NCBI GenBank assembly: GCA_003963305.1
Contig: RXJR01000009.1
Coordinates: forward strand, 62,001 to 126,000
Length of the DNA stretch: 64,000 nucleotides
Direction of reading: 5' to 3'
Origin: Candidatus Melainabacteria bacterium
GTDB lineage: Bacteria; Cyanobacteriota; Vampirovibrionia; Obscuribacterales; Obscuribacteraceae
In this document: positions 8,369-17,475 of the stretch, piece by piece
Layout of the letters: the number at the start of each line of letters is the position of its first letter
Numbering within the stretch: the stretch's first letter is position 1
Translations under genes and position numbers: made by a program
Notes under the pieces: generated by a model
What the model saw: only the letters and a program-made list of their open reading frames with translations
Databases searched by the model: none
Told to the model about the DNA's origin: nothing

Positions 8369-9501
8369 GTGTAGATCCTTTCTTCATTTCATTGATTTGG
8401 TTGACGTACTTCTCTCCGTACTTCGCCCCGCACATCGCTTCCCGGATCCTCCGCGCACACCTGCAAGAGTCCAGCGCAAGAATTCCGAGTAGTCCAGTGT
8501 AAGAACTCTAAGGAGTCCACCGCAAGCAGTGCGAAGTTAGTGCGAGAAGACACGAAGACACGAAGATACGACGAACATACTTCTACTTTCTACTTTCTAC
8601 TTTCGGGTCCTTCAATTTTTGAGCCGTTCAATTCGAGTAACAGCTGCGACGCACAACCTCGTAGCCATCCTGATCAACCAGGTTGACTGAATGTATTCAT
8701 GTTGTTGATTTCGAAAGGTCGCTGTGCGCCGAAGTCCAAGAAATGTTCGTGTTACTGAATTGAGACTCAAAGATACTGCAATAGACGCCTCCATTGATAG
8801 AGACCAAAAGGCTCCTGTGCCTGCTAAGCCAACTCCGCTAACATACCTCAAAACTAAAACCGGGCACGAACTCATAAAAACCATCAGCGGTGCCGCAACA
8901 AAACAACAAGGTGTTACGAAAATACGTTACAAGACTGGAAGCGCAGAGTCCGCACTAGCATTTAAGAATGCACAAATATTTGCTCATGACATTCAGATTC
9001 TACAAATCCTAATTCTCGAATGATGCCTGCAATAGAACCAGGAACCGCAAACCCTGCCTGATACCAGAGAAACAAGTTGCCGGAAAAAAGTCACACCTTG
9101 CATTTAAGTGTCGTGAAGCACATTCAGCTAGCCAGGCATATCTCACGTGAACCCAATATGCTCAAACAATCAAAACTCACGCGTCGGATATAATCTACAA
9201 GCCCAAACCGCACGTCAATGAAGAGTTTACGCAAAATGTGTTGAAAGTTGAATGTCCACGAAATACAAAACCCGCACGATATCGCAGTTGTCTCATACAA
9301 AAGTCTGAAGAATTGCCTTAGTCCCATCCCTAGCGCTAACAAGAAGAAGAACAACAACAACAACAACAACAACAACTGCTGAAAGCGGATTTGTGCAATT
9401 CACTTAGACCACCTGAAGTTGATTTGCTTGATTCACCAACCACGTCGACTTTATCCAACATCGAATTCTCCATGTAGAATGACATGATTCACCAATGAAA
9501 T
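8369..9501. other. Gene-poor stretch with simple repeats
   Basis: I see no reliable gene in these 1.1 kb. There are degenerate 20-bp repeats around AGTCCAGCGCAAGAA (8465-8540), a TACTTTC heptamer repeated about four times (8582-8605), and an AAC triplet run (about 9349-9376). From about 9393 onward the sequence matches the leader of the TonB-C gene at 12.2 kb. Confidence 0.55.
9349..9376. repeat. AAC trinucleotide microsatellite
   Basis: About nine consecutive AAC units follow an AAGAAG stretch. Read on the minus strand it would give a poly-leucine open frame, which I consider spurious. Confidence 0.85.
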
Positions 9502-9668
9502 ATGAAATACCGTAAAACATTGATCACGGCACGAGTCAAACCAAAGCTTCTTCTCTCCAGCCTGCCGCTCTGGTTGCCGCCTCTGGTAGCTGCCACATTT
9601 TTAATGTGGTCTCCTCAGATATCGAGCAGCCAGCAATCAACCTCGAACAATGTCTCGGTAGCCAATTT
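9393..9668. repeat. Direct repeat, copy 1 of the TonB-C gene leader and 5' end
   Basis: This segment matches 12046-12405 in the same orientation. The match covers a shortened version of the TTCACTTAGACCAC tandem units, the stretch CCACGTCGACTTTATCC and the first 55 or so codons of the downstream gene. Identity stops abruptly after CCAATTT in both copies, marking a recombination or insertion junction. Confidence 0.85.
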
Positions 9669-9786
9669 CATACGTGAATTACCACGCTCACCCGTAAGAA
9701 TTCTGGCTCCCTTAAAGAGAGCGGAAACCGTAACTCTCGCATCGCCAATCTGCAGAAAGTTAACCATGACACTAGAGTTTCATTGA
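9502..9786 (+). pseudogene. Truncated copy of the TonB-C secreted protein
   Basis: The first 55 or so residues (MKYRKTLITARVKPKLLL ... SSSQQSTSNN) are almost identical to the protein starting at 12240. They include the hydrophobic export or anchor segment. After residue 56 the sequence becomes unrelated (ANFIRELPRSPV ...) and the TonB-C domain is missing. The frame stays open for 94 codons, so a short membrane-targeted peptide could still be made. It looks like the broken left copy of a direct duplication, with the intervening genes at 9.8-12.0 kb. Confidence 0.75.
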
Positions 9787-9794
9787 GGTTTGAG

Positions 9795-10577
9795 ATGACT
9801 TCTAAGCAAAGATTCTTGATAGACATGCGATTTTATGGTGATGAGACTATATTTGAACCGTCAAGTTCAATGTACATCAAGATAATTCAATATTTCGAGA
9901 TGTGGACCCTGAAACTTCGAGAGCTTGGACTCCACTTAACCAACTTTAGTCACATTTATATTGACTGCCGGAAGCGCAATTCTAAGAGTGATTCGAGAGA
10001 CAATTTGATAGTTGAGCAAATACGACCCATAACGGACTTTTACCGGTACGTTGACGTGACGTTTGGAGAATTGCCACAAAACATTAACGAGCTCTTGAAG
10101 GCATTTAATAGAATAATCTACGATAGCGTCTGGTCCGTCAGTGATCAGTCATCAGCGACTAAAACTATTTTGGATGAGGCTAACAAGTACATTCGAGATA
10201 ATTATGATTCTTACTTTGCTGTTTACCGAAAAATTTCTAGCATTCAGACGACCGCAGAATTTCTAGCTCAACCGGGTGGCATTTATCCTGGCGGCGGAAA
10301 AATATTCCTGAAAGTTACTACTTCAGGCAAAACGACTTGCAAATTCTTTTTCGATTACACAAATTTTTCAAACGTGTATCGTTTTCTGGGCAAGATTGAA
10401 TTGAAAAATTCATCGCTCGTTATATCACCGCGCGCAGATTTTCTTAGACAGAATCCGCCGGTACCGAAGCGTCTATCCATCAACCTTGAACCACTTCTGA
10501 TAAACAACATTATTGAAATTAACGAGACCACAATCGAATCGCTTCAATCAGCCTTTAAACGTAAATCAGAGTTGTGA
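9795..10577 (+). CDS. Hypothetical soluble protein in the duplicated region
   Basis: The protein is 260 residues from ATG 9795; GAGG lies about 10 bases upstream. An in-frame ATG at 9783 is also possible. No signal peptide or membrane helix is seen. Residues about 25-130 mix helices and strands (EMWTLKLRELGLHLTNFSHIYIDCR ... YRYVDVTFGELPQNINELL), and the C-terminal half is beta-rich (GGGKIFLKVTTSGKTTCKFFFDYTNF). Base composition is clearly more AT-rich than the flanks, which suggests recent acquisition. It sits between the two direct TonB-C copies. I do not recognise the family. Confidence 0.65.
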   Translation: MTSKQRFLIDMRFYGDETIFEPSSSMYIKIIQYFEMWTLKLRELGLHLTNFSHIYIDCRKRNSKSDSRDNLIVEQIRPITDFYRYVDVTFGELPQNINELLKAFNRIIYDSVWSVSDQSSATKTILDEANKYIRDNYDSYFAVYRKISSIQTTAEFLAQPGGIYPGGGKIFLKVTTSGKTTCKFFFDYTNFSNVYRFLGKIELKNSSLVISPRADFLRQNPPVPKRLSINLEPLLINNIIEINETTIESLQSAFKRKSEL

Positions 10578-10658
10578 ACTTTCAAAGGAGAGGGAGATTT
10601 TGTGCGCCCTCACCAAATCGTAGTGACGCTATGACCTGCACCAAAAAGTTGTACCACG

Positions 10659-10944
10659 TCAAGCAGAAACTTCCTTCTTGTTGAGGAAACGTGCAAACTC
10701 CTTGAGTGTTAAATTACCGAGTAATTCGTGGGGTCGAAAACGATTGTAGACATCGCGCCAATCCTCAATGGTGGCACGAGCGTAATCAAGATTTAGAAGC
10801 CAATTTTCGTTGAGATTCGTTGAGACATTCGTCACGAAAACGTCCACCGAAAGACTCGCAAATTGCGTTCTCCATTGGCTTTCCAGGTGATATGAAATCG
10901 AGAAAAACATTATTTCGAGTCGACCAGGATAGCAATGCAATGTC
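10659..10944 (-). pseudogene. IS3-family transposase (OrfB) remnant, frameshifted
   Basis: The C-terminal end of an IS3-type DDE integrase core can be read on the minus strand in two frames. The first part gives LDFISPGKPMENAICESFGG then RFRDECLNE. After a frameshift the second part gives NENWLLNLDYARATIEDW then RDVYNRFRPHELLGNLT. These match the conserved FIxPGKPxxNAxxESFNG, DECLN and YNxxRPHxxLG motifs of IS3 OrfB. The catalytic Glu motif is visible, but the rest of the element is missing. The fragment abuts the 3' end of the SRPBCC gene, whose last codons may derive from it. Confidence 0.75.
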
Positions 10945-10953
10945 ACGTACAAA

Positions 10954-11403
10954 TTATATCGGCTCCGCCTTACTTCGCGAAGCCAATTCGTTCTCAACTT
11001 TCCTCTTTAAACAGGTAAGCCATACAGAATTGAATACAAGAACAGAATTTCGATCATTTAGAAAGATAAGTGGAAACAATCCAGTCTGTACTTCTTCCAA
11101 AATCAGTTTGGTTTGCTCTGAATTGACGGCTTCTAAAGTCCAGTGCATATATGAAGTGCCCAAACCAAACAGAGAAGTCTTCCAAACAATACCGTTACCA
11201 TCCTGAAACTCTATAACTTTAGATTTCAGTCTAAGTGACGCTCGGTACCATTTAAATGAGGCTGATTCAGAAAGGACTTCCTTTCCCCCACTTATTTGAG
11301 CGGGTGGATCGTTCATGTTTATCCATGTATGCCACTGGCTAGCTCTGATTAAGCAGTCCCAAACAATTTGAGGCTTGGCATTTACGATTATTTGGTTGGT
11401 CAT
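10954..11403 (-). CDS. SRPBCC/START-like small-molecule-binding protein
   Basis: From ATG 11403 (GGAA 5 bases upstream) the protein has 149 residues; a TTG at 11469 would extend it and overlap the gene upstream by 7 bases. The opening NQIIVNAKPQIVWDCLIRA then WHTWINMNDP is the usual start of the polyketide-cyclase/SRPBCC fold. Further on come YRASLRLKSKVIEF and the C-terminal helix expected for the fold. SRPBCC proteins bind hydrophobic ligands; the ligand here is unknown. The C-terminus runs into the transposase remnant and may be altered. The overlap with the upstream gene suggests an operon of two. Confidence 0.65.
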   Translation of the reverse strand: MTNQIIVNAKPQIVWDCLIRASQWHTWINMNDPPAQISGGKEVLSESASFKWYRASLRLKSKVIEFQDGNGIVWKTSLFGLGTSYMHWTLEAVNSEQTKLILEEVQTGLFPLIFLNDRNSVLVFNSVWLTCLKRKVENELASRSKAEPI

Positions 11404-11462
11404 TAATTTCCGAACCATGTTGCCTGTCAAATGTTGAGTGCAAATTTTAGTCATATTAAGGT

Positions 11463-11987
11463 CTAGCAAATATTCATTTGATTCAAAGCCTCTACTACCT
11501 TAGAGAATTCCTCAGGATATGGCGGTTCATTTGATTCACCGTAACGACGCCTTACCACACTCGGATCCGTTTGCCGTTTTACCACCTGCAGTGCCGCTTT
11601 CTTAAGTTGAGATTCAACACATCCTTCTGCCATGAATTGCGCAAACGTAACCGCAAGTAAGTAGTCGTCGTATAAATTTGAATCGTATTCAAGTTGCTCA
11701 GGAAACGGCATTGAAACTTCGTTTGAAATCTGATCAATTCGTTCCCTACTCAATCCGTAAGATTCGTGCAACTGAAGACGGACAAAATCAAGCACTGATT
11801 GATTCAAGTTATTTGGTCTCCATTCCCAAAAATCGTGCAATCCATCAAAACCCGTATCGCCGCGGGTCGGACCATTCTCAAGACCAGGTTGCCAAAATAT
11901 TTTGTCGTTCAGTAGCTCTTTCGCTCTCGGATGGCTCTCAAAGTAGTAATTTTCAGCTGAAGCGTTGTCTGGAATCAATGGACCCAA
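11463..11987 (-). CDS. Orphan family protein (paralog of the gene at 46949)
   Basis: The 174-residue protein starts at TTG 11987 with GAGG 8 bases upstream. This start aligns with the paralog's first methionine (MGPLIPDN against MPPLLPSG). Shared features include ENYYFESHPRAKELL, FWQPG, FWEWR and the following SVLDF segment, so residues 1-95 are clearly homologous. The C-terminal part here (residues 100-174) is helical with a small charged tail. It has no signal peptide. The context of small unique genes suggests an accessory or immunity-like role, but no known family was recognised. Confidence 0.65.
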   Translation of the reverse strand: MGPLIPDNASAENYYFESHPRAKELLNDKIFWQPGLENGPTRGDTGFDGLHDFWEWRPNNLNQSVLDFVRLQLHESYGLSRERIDQISNEVSMPFPEQLEYDSNLYDDYLLAVTFAQFMAEGCVESQLKKAALQVVKRQTDPSVVRRRYGESNEPPYPEEFSKVVEALNQMNIC

Positions 11988-12045
11988 TGATAGTACCTCG
12001 TATGTTGAACGTCAGATTGTAGCAAAAACAAGCTCTGAAACGCTG

Positions 12046-12165
12046 CGCAATTCACTTAGACCACAAGAACCTGAAGCTGATTTGTTCAATTCACTTGAAC
12101 CATAAAGAACCTAAAGCTGTTTTGATTGATTCACTTGAACCACACGAAACTAAAACATTCCGGTT
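12046..12165. repeat. Degenerate 40-bp tandem repeats upstream of the TonB-C gene
   Basis: About three units begin with CAATTCACTT(A/G)GACC or GATTCACTTGAACC and are spaced 39-41 bases apart. A shortened version with one and a half units is found at 9393-9435. They precede the duplicated gene leader in both places and may be part of its control region. Confidence 0.7.
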
Positions 12166-12239
12166 ACTCTCAAGGAACCACGTCGACTTTATCCAACATC
12201 GAATTCTCCATGTAGAATGACATGATTCACCAATGAAAT

Positions 12240-12938
12240 ATGAAATACCCTAAAACATTGATCACGGCACGAGTCAAACCAAAGCTTCTTCTCTCCAGCC
12301 TGCCGCTCTGGTTGCCGCCTCTGGTAGCTGCCACATTTTTACTGTGGTCTCCTCAGATATCGAGCAGCCAGCAATCAACCTCGAACAATGACTCGGTAAC
12401 CAATTTGCAAAGTCAGATCAAGAACGAAATTTCACAGGCTAAAAATCATGGCGTCGGTACTAAGCCCTACGAAGACGCACTGGCAGCAATCGAAGCGGAC
12501 CAACAAATAAGTCAGCACTCAGAAAAGATTCACCAACGCTACCAGTCTTTGTTGGACAAGTTACGGCACCAGAATCATGAAGCAACACTTCTGAAACGAG
12601 GAGTCTACAAAAGGCTTCTCAGTGCAGAGGAGCGCAATTTGGGAGAATATGCGCCATTAATGTACGCCATAAAAAACAAAGTAAAGTCCAGATGGCATGT
12701 TGTTCACAGTCACAAGTCAAACTCTGTGGAAGTCACTTTTGAACTGAAACAGAATGGTCAAATCCAAAATCTCAAGCTCACCAAAAGTTCGAGCAATCAA
12801 GAAGTGGACGATGCAGCACTAGAGGCTATCCGCAAATCCGTTCCGTTTTTGCCGATGCCAGCCAACCTCAAATTCCCAGATGGAACCATATGGATCGCAT
12901 TCAGGCTCGACTACAACTCAGACAGAAGTGACAATTGA
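12240..12938 (+). CDS. Membrane-anchored or secreted TonB C-terminal-domain protein
   Basis: The 232-residue protein starts at ATG 12240; no clear Shine-Dalgarno site precedes it. Residues 17-40 form a hydrophobic export or anchor segment. A Gln-rich coiled-coil-like spacer follows (residues about 55-120). The last 90 residues match the TonB C-terminal domain pattern: AIKNKVKSRWHVV, VEVTFELKQNGQIQNLKL, SSSNQEVDDAALEAIRKSVPF, WIAFRLDYN. TonB itself transduces energy to outer-membrane receptors. Proteins like this one, without a partner ExbBD nearby, are common in some lineages and their role is unclear. A truncated copy lies at 9502. Confidence 0.75.
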   Translation: MKYPKTLITARVKPKLLLSSLPLWLPPLVAATFLLWSPQISSSQQSTSNNDSVTNLQSQIKNEISQAKNHGVGTKPYEDALAAIEADQQISQHSEKIHQRYQSLLDKLRHQNHEATLLKRGVYKRLLSAEERNLGEYAPLMYAIKNKVKSRWHVVHSHKSNSVEVTFELKQNGQIQNLKLTKSSSNQEVDDAALEAIRKSVPFLPMPANLKFPDGTIWIAFRLDYNSDRSDN

Positions 12939-14042
12939 CATTCAAGGATCACAGACATTCCGCGATAGCTCTCTGAATCGTCTCTCAATATAATGATGAC
13001 AGTCCTCACCAAAAGGTTTTAAGCATCAGCTCCAATCGTGGTCACACTGACAATAGCGCAGGCTCATGGAAAAATTTCCTATTTAAGAAGATTCGACCAA
13101 TGGAAATAAATACCAAGTTCACCTCAATAAACAATACTCTGGCGTTATTAATACCAGTCTCGAAGCCCCTCAAAACGTAACTGTTCCAGGAGTGCTCCGA
13201 ACACTGCTCATAGCAAAACACTTTCATCACAAGCACAACATGCAATTTCCTGATCTTTTTTCCGGGAAAACAATAGTGTTAATGCCATGTTAAACCCGTG
13301 TACTGATGCGGTTATAAGTGTCGCGAGTAAAATCTTCTCTGGTAGAGCACGCTTCCGATTCGGCTCATGTATACAAAAGGCTACATGCTTATCCCCGTGC
13401 CCATAACGGTTTTCACTGATCCTATGACTTTCTTAGGCAAATCACCAGTCGATCCTAAACAGTAATTTCTTCAAAGCAAAGCCCCAAAAGGCAGGACGCA
13501 CAAGGGATTAAGCGGCGCTAATCTGAGTGTCAAAATTCAACAAGGCACCATATACGATTCCATTTTATTACTGGAAAACCCATAAACTCATATAGCGATA
13601 CACTATAATCCCCTCCCCAAGCCAGATCCTCTATTGCGCGGTTGTAACGATTCTGTTATGTTGATTTCATGCAATTAGGCTTGATTGCATTTCAACTGAA
13701 ATATCGACTTGTTTCAGTTTGAAGTCTGATCCTTTCCGTATCCGTTAGTCAGGCTGGGATACAAAGGAGTGGCTATGAGACCATCTATCAATTTTTTCGT
13801 TCCATAGGCTGATTCATTAGAACAGCCACCGTCAAAATTCCATTACATCAAGCTATGAAGTGAACGCTGAATGGCTCGTGTTAATGCGCATTGATTCTCG
13901 ATCTTGTCGATTGTCTGCAACATCACTGTTGCAGTACAAGCAACAGTCAATTGGTATCAACGTAGCCTTGCCGCGTCCCCACTGTAATCTTCTCATAGCT
14001 TGAACAAACCAATCCTGGAGGTTGGCAACTTGCTTAAGTGAT
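12939..14042. other. 1.1-kb intergenic stretch
   Basis: No gene could be supported. Short frames on the minus strand have no ribosome site and no protein-like composition. A TATAAT hexamer occurs near 13606, and a tRNA-like TGGTAGAGC at about 13351 was considered and rejected. The promoter for the patatin gene should lie in the last few hundred bases. Confidence 0.5.
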
Positions 14043-15131
14043 ATGTCGAAGACCTGGAGAATACTTTCCATAGACGGCGGTGGCATCCGCGGCATCATTC
14101 CAGCAGTGTTACTGGAACAGATTGAGTATGGCACCGGCAAACATATATCAGATCTTTTCGATTTCATCGCAGGCACCTCCAGCGGTGCAATCACGGCGCT
14201 GGCCCTGGGCACGCCTGAAACAACTACAGACGGCAAATCTACTCCACGTTACCGCGCCGACGACATCATCGACCTCTACTTCCATGAAGGTCCAAAGATA
14301 TTTGCAAAAAGACCTTTCCAGGAGATCGAAGAATGGGCTTTCGGCGGCGCAAAGCACGATGCACAAGCTATCGAACGCAGCCTGGCCAAATACTTCGGCG
14401 TCACGAAACTCGGTCAATCCCTGACAAACGTTATGGTGCCAGCTTACTGCCTGGAGCAAAGAACAACAGTGTTCTTTAAAAGCTGGGACAAAAATAACTG
14501 CGGGCAATATCTTATGAAAGACATCGCCCGCGCCACATCTGCTGCACCAACGTATTTCATCCCTGCCAGATTAAACACCCCCGAGGGTCCGCTGGGCTTT
14601 ATTGACGGCGGACTTGTCTCCAATAATCCAACTATGACTGCACTGGTTGAATGCCTTCGCTACGCTGCACCGGGTGACAAATTCTGGGTGTTGTCACTGG
14701 GGACAGGACGGTGCGAGCAACCCTACAAGTATACTAGTGCCATACACTGGCGGCCCGTAGACTGGATCAAACCGACTATCGACATTTGTATGGACGGCTC
14801 TGACGCCAAAACGGACTATGAACTGCTGCAGCTGTCGCGATCGCCCGAGCTTACATACTATCGATTTGATACCATCCTGCCATCTCAGAATGCATTACTC
14901 GATAAAGCCTCGCCCAATAACATGAAGATGTTGCGTCAACTCGGCGAGAGAATGATAAAAGTTGAAATGCCCAACAAATTCGAGCAGATGCTCTCTGATT
15001 TACTTCACACAGATGCTCATACAAAGACACTGATTGAATGGCAAGCACTGTCACCGCGCTATCAGCCATTCACAAACCTTTCAAATACTCAATCCACAAA
15101 TCAAAACATTGCAGAAAGCGGTCAGAGGTAA
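14043..15131 (+). CDS. Patatin-like phospholipase
   Basis: The protein has 362 residues from ATG 14043; a TTG at 14022 in frame sits too close to its GGAGG. The oxyanion motif DGGGIRG is at residues about 9-15. The nucleophile elbow G-T-S-S-G gives Ser46, and the catalytic Asp is Asp188 in FIDGGLVSNNP. Together these form the Ser-Asp dyad of patatin lipid acyl hydrolases. The pattern RILSIDGGGIRGIIPAVLL and the absence of a signal peptide resemble cytosolic bacterial patatins, including CapV-type CBASS effectors. No cyclase lies next to it, so a defence role is not supported. The expected reaction is hydrolysis of phospholipid acyl esters. A sedolisin gene follows 83 bases downstream. Confidence 0.9.
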   Translation: MSKTWRILSIDGGGIRGIIPAVLLEQIEYGTGKHISDLFDFIAGTSSGAITALALGTPETTTDGKSTPRYRADDIIDLYFHEGPKIFAKRPFQEIEEWAFGGAKHDAQAIERSLAKYFGVTKLGQSLTNVMVPAYCLEQRTTVFFKSWDKNNCGQYLMKDIARATSAAPTYFIPARLNTPEGPLGFIDGGLVSNNPTMTALVECLRYAAPGDKFWVLSLGTGRCEQPYKYTSAIHWRPVDWIKPTIDICMDGSDAKTDYELLQLSRSPELTYYRFDTILPSQNALLDKASPNNMKMLRQLGERMIKVEMPNKFEQMLSDLLHTDAHTKTLIEWQALSPRYQPFTNLSNTQSTNQNIAESGQR

Positions 15132-15180
15132 ACGCATGATTTATCCAGCAACTGCGGTGATGCACCGAACAATTTTTTCA

Positions 15181-15214
15181 GGAGGCGAGCAAGCTTTTTG
15201 CTCGAAAACAGAAT
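15181..15214 (+). promoter_or_regulatory. Ribosome site separated from the start codon by a hairpin
   Basis: GGAGG (15181-15185) is 29 bases before the sedolisin ATG, too far for normal initiation. A 7-bp stem, CGAGCAA with TTGCTCG (15186-15192 and 15198-15204), loops out 19 bases and leaves about 10 bases of effective spacing. This arrangement would make initiation depend on the hairpin folding. Confidence 0.5.
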
Positions 15215-16771
15215 ATGCCATTTCAAGAATTCACAATACTACCAGGAAGCGTTCGCAGACTCTTCTTCGGCACCAGAATGAACGCCGTCGAAATGATACG
15301 GGACATCGAAATTACCGTACAGATCCGGCGCAAGAAAAAGCTCGACGCTCTCAGTTTGATCAAGCAAAACCAGGTTCTGCCACTTCTGGAGTTTGAAGAA
15401 GAGTATGGAGCCTCTCCAAAAGACCTGAATACAGTTCTGTCCTTTGCCGAACATTTTGGGCTCGAAGTGACAGAGATTGAATCAGGAAAACGCACAGTGG
15501 GACTGAAAGGAAGCTCCGATGCTCTCTTTAATGCCTTCAAAGTGCAGGTCTTCGAGACACAAAGACATGGAGAAGTGAGTCGTTGCAGAGTCGGTCCAAT
15601 TTTTATTCCAACCGAACTGTCAGAGATTATCACAGGCGTGTTTGGACTGGACAATCGCCCCCAGGCTATCTCTCATCTGCGTTATGCAGGTATAGTCAAT
15701 CCCCTGTCAAAACCTGATGCCTTTGATGGCGAACAATTGGCTGCAATCTACGACTTTCCTGTGTCGGATGGACGAGGGCAGACAATCGCTTTGATTGAAC
15801 TGGGAGGCGGCTATCTAAAATCAGATATCAAAAAATTCTTCTCCTCATTGAACTTACCGGTGCCCCAGGTCTCCAGCGTCTCGGTCAATGGCGGCAAAAA
15901 TCTGCCTTTCATAAATAGAGGTGCAGACACGGAAGTTGCCCTCGATATTCAAGTAGCTGGAGCAGTGGCCCCAGGCTCCAAGATCGTGGTTTACTTCGCC
16001 CCCAACGACGATCAAAGTTTTCTCAAAGCTGTGCTCGCAGCCATCCACGACGAGATCAACAAACCTTCCATCATCTCAATTAGCTGGGGAGCAGCTGAGA
16101 GACAGTGGACCGAACAGCAAATGCTTGCCATGAACGAAGCTTTCAAGTCGGCCGCGGCCATGGGCATCTCCGTTTTTTGTGCTGCCGGTGACGACGGCGC
16201 CAACGATAACGTCTATGACGGAAAAGCGCATGTGGACTTCCCTGCCTCCAGCCCATTTGCCATCGCCTGCGGTGGTACATCGCTGACTGTAACTGCCGGT
16301 GTCAGATCTGAAAAGGTCTGGAACGATGGAGATGGAAGCGCCACTGGTGGTGGCATCAGCAATTTCTTCCCGCGCCCGGACTATCAAGCGAACCTGAATC
16401 TTCCACCTGGTCCAGAACCTGGTTTCAACGGCCGAGGTCTCCCGGACGTCTCTGCTGTCGCAGATCCATACACAGGTTATGCCGTAGTCGTTCATGGTTC
16501 GTGGACTGTCGTTGGAGGTACGAGCGCAGTGTCACCACTTTATGCCGGTCTGGCAGCTAGAATAAATGCGCGATTGAACAAGTCTATTGGTTTTCTCAAT
16601 GTTCCCGTTTACACAAAACCGAACAACAGGCTGTTTAACGACATCACCTCCGGCAACAACTCAGTCGATAAAGTCTCTGGCTATGAATCAACTCTCGGAT
16701 GGGATGCGGTTACGGGCTGGGGAACTCCTATTGGAGTCAACATACTTGAATTCTTCTCCAGTCTGACGTGA
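15215..16771 (+). CDS. Sedolisin-type serine carboxyl peptidase (S53 family)
   Basis: The 518-residue protein contains an activation prodomain (about residues 25-155) followed by the catalytic domain. The predicted triad is Glu240 and Asp244 in DTEVALDIQ and Ser437 in GGTSAVSP. The oxyanion Asp sits in FCAAGDDGAND. The C-terminal FNDITSGNN and DAVTGWGTP segments fit the calcium-binding site. Family members are acid-active endopeptidases that process their own prodomain. There is no Sec signal peptide at the N-terminus (MPFQEFTILPGS), which is also seen in other prokaryotic sedolisins, so the export route is unclear. It follows the patatin gene on the same strand and ends in a strong terminator. 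Confidence 0.92.
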   Translation: MPFQEFTILPGSVRRLFFGTRMNAVEMIRDIEITVQIRRKKKLDALSLIKQNQVLPLLEFEEEYGASPKDLNTVLSFAEHFGLEVTEIESGKRTVGLKGSSDALFNAFKVQVFETQRHGEVSRCRVGPIFIPTELSEIITGVFGLDNRPQAISHLRYAGIVNPLSKPDAFDGEQLAAIYDFPVSDGRGQTIALIELGGGYLKSDIKKFFSSLNLPVPQVSSVSVNGGKNLPFINRGADTEVALDIQVAGAVAPGSKIVVYFAPNDDQSFLKAVLAAIHDEINKPSIISISWGAAERQWTEQQMLAMNEAFKSAAAMGISVFCAAGDDGANDNVYDGKAHVDFPASSPFAIACGGTSLTVTAGVRSEKVWNDGDGSATGGGISNFFPRPDYQANLNLPPGPEPGFNGRGLPDVSAVADPYTGYAVVVHGSWTVVGGTSAVSPLYAGLAARINARLNKSIGFLNVPVYTKPNNRLFNDITSGNNSVDKVSGYESTLGWDAVTGWGTPIGVNILEFFSSLT

Positions 16772-16816
16772 AATAATCTAGAGCAATATCGATTCTGGTA
16801 GCAGCGAATAAATTAA

Positions 16817-16851
16817 GATGCCTCGTTACGCGACGAGGCATCGTTTTATTT
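16817..16851 (+). terminator. Intrinsic terminator after the sedolisin gene
   Basis: GATGCCTCGT (16817-16826) pairs perfectly with ACGAGGCATC (16833-16842) around a 6-base loop and is followed by GTTTTATTT. It closes the patatin-sedolisin unit. Confidence 0.85.
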
Positions 16852-17063
16852 GGATTTTTTTGAACGCACCATCTTCGGTGGCGCAACATTAATGCTGATA
16901 TAAGTCTCCATATAATTTCGTATAGGTTTTTCCAATCGCAAGGTTGAAGTGTACGCACCAAAACCAGCATGGGTACACGCTCTACGGCCGTAATCAAAAG
17001 AAGCAACTTTTGACAAACGTTGCTCAACCCGCTTCTAATCAGTGTTTTCTCTTGTCAGGACTA

Positions 17064-17093
17064 TTGCGCAAACAAACATAGTTATGCTAGGAT
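17064..17093 (+). promoter_or_regulatory. Possible sigma70-type promoter for the large surface protein gene
   Basis: TTGCGC (17064-17069) and TAGGAT (17088-17093) are separated by 18 bases. The match is moderate. If used, it would give a 5' leader of about 375 bases. Confidence 0.3.
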
Positions 17094-17128
17094 AAAAGTG
17101 TGCAATAGAGATCAAGTTTGTTGCATAC

Positions 17129-17270
17129 GAGCTGACCGGGCGAATGAATTTCGCTATAAGGCAGCTCAGGAATCCCAGAAAGGCTCAGTGTAAGGGAGGG
17201 CAGTCAGTGCATCCCGGCAAAATACACAACTCTCGGCCTGGCGACTCATAACCTACAAGTTTACTTGTGG
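17129..17270 (+). promoter_or_regulatory. Structured 5' leader, candidate regulatory RNA
   Basis: GAGCTG (17129-17134) pairs with CAGCTC (17162-17167) and encloses a second stem GCGAA/TTCGC (17140-17144 and 17150-17154). A further hairpin, ACAAGT-TT-ACTTGT, lies near 17252-17265. The region lies between a likely promoter and the ATG at 17476. It did not match any riboswitch consensus I know. Confidence 0.35.
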
Positions 17271-17475
17271 GCGCACTAGCTTCATTTGCGTAGTCTTATG
17301 AATTGACGGGTAACTCAACTCCAAAGCCAATTCGCTGGCATTGGCTACGACCCTGTGCGGCCGTCAACGCCGAGAGTCCGAGCCTTCACACCAAAACAGT
17401 GGCATTCATTTTTTCCGTGTCTTTGTCGGAGTTTTGAACGTTTCCATAATATTCCAATTTTCAAGGAGAAGCGCA

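Noticed and set aside
8612-9023. Overlapping 90- to 99-codon frames on both strands
   Set aside because: Neither has a ribosome site or protein-like composition, and frames on the two strands contradict each other.
9124-9375. Minus-strand frame starting with poly-leucine
   Set aside because: The leucines come from the AAC microsatellite. There is no ribosome site and the rest is not protein-like.
13340-13400. Possible tRNA (TGGTAGAGC sequence)
   Set aside because: Only a D-arm-like string is present. No acceptor stem, anticodon stem or TTCRA loop can be built around it.
14022-15131. Patatin as a CBASS (CapV) defence effector
   Set aside because: No CD-NTase cyclase or accessory gene is adjacent; its neighbour is a sedolisin.
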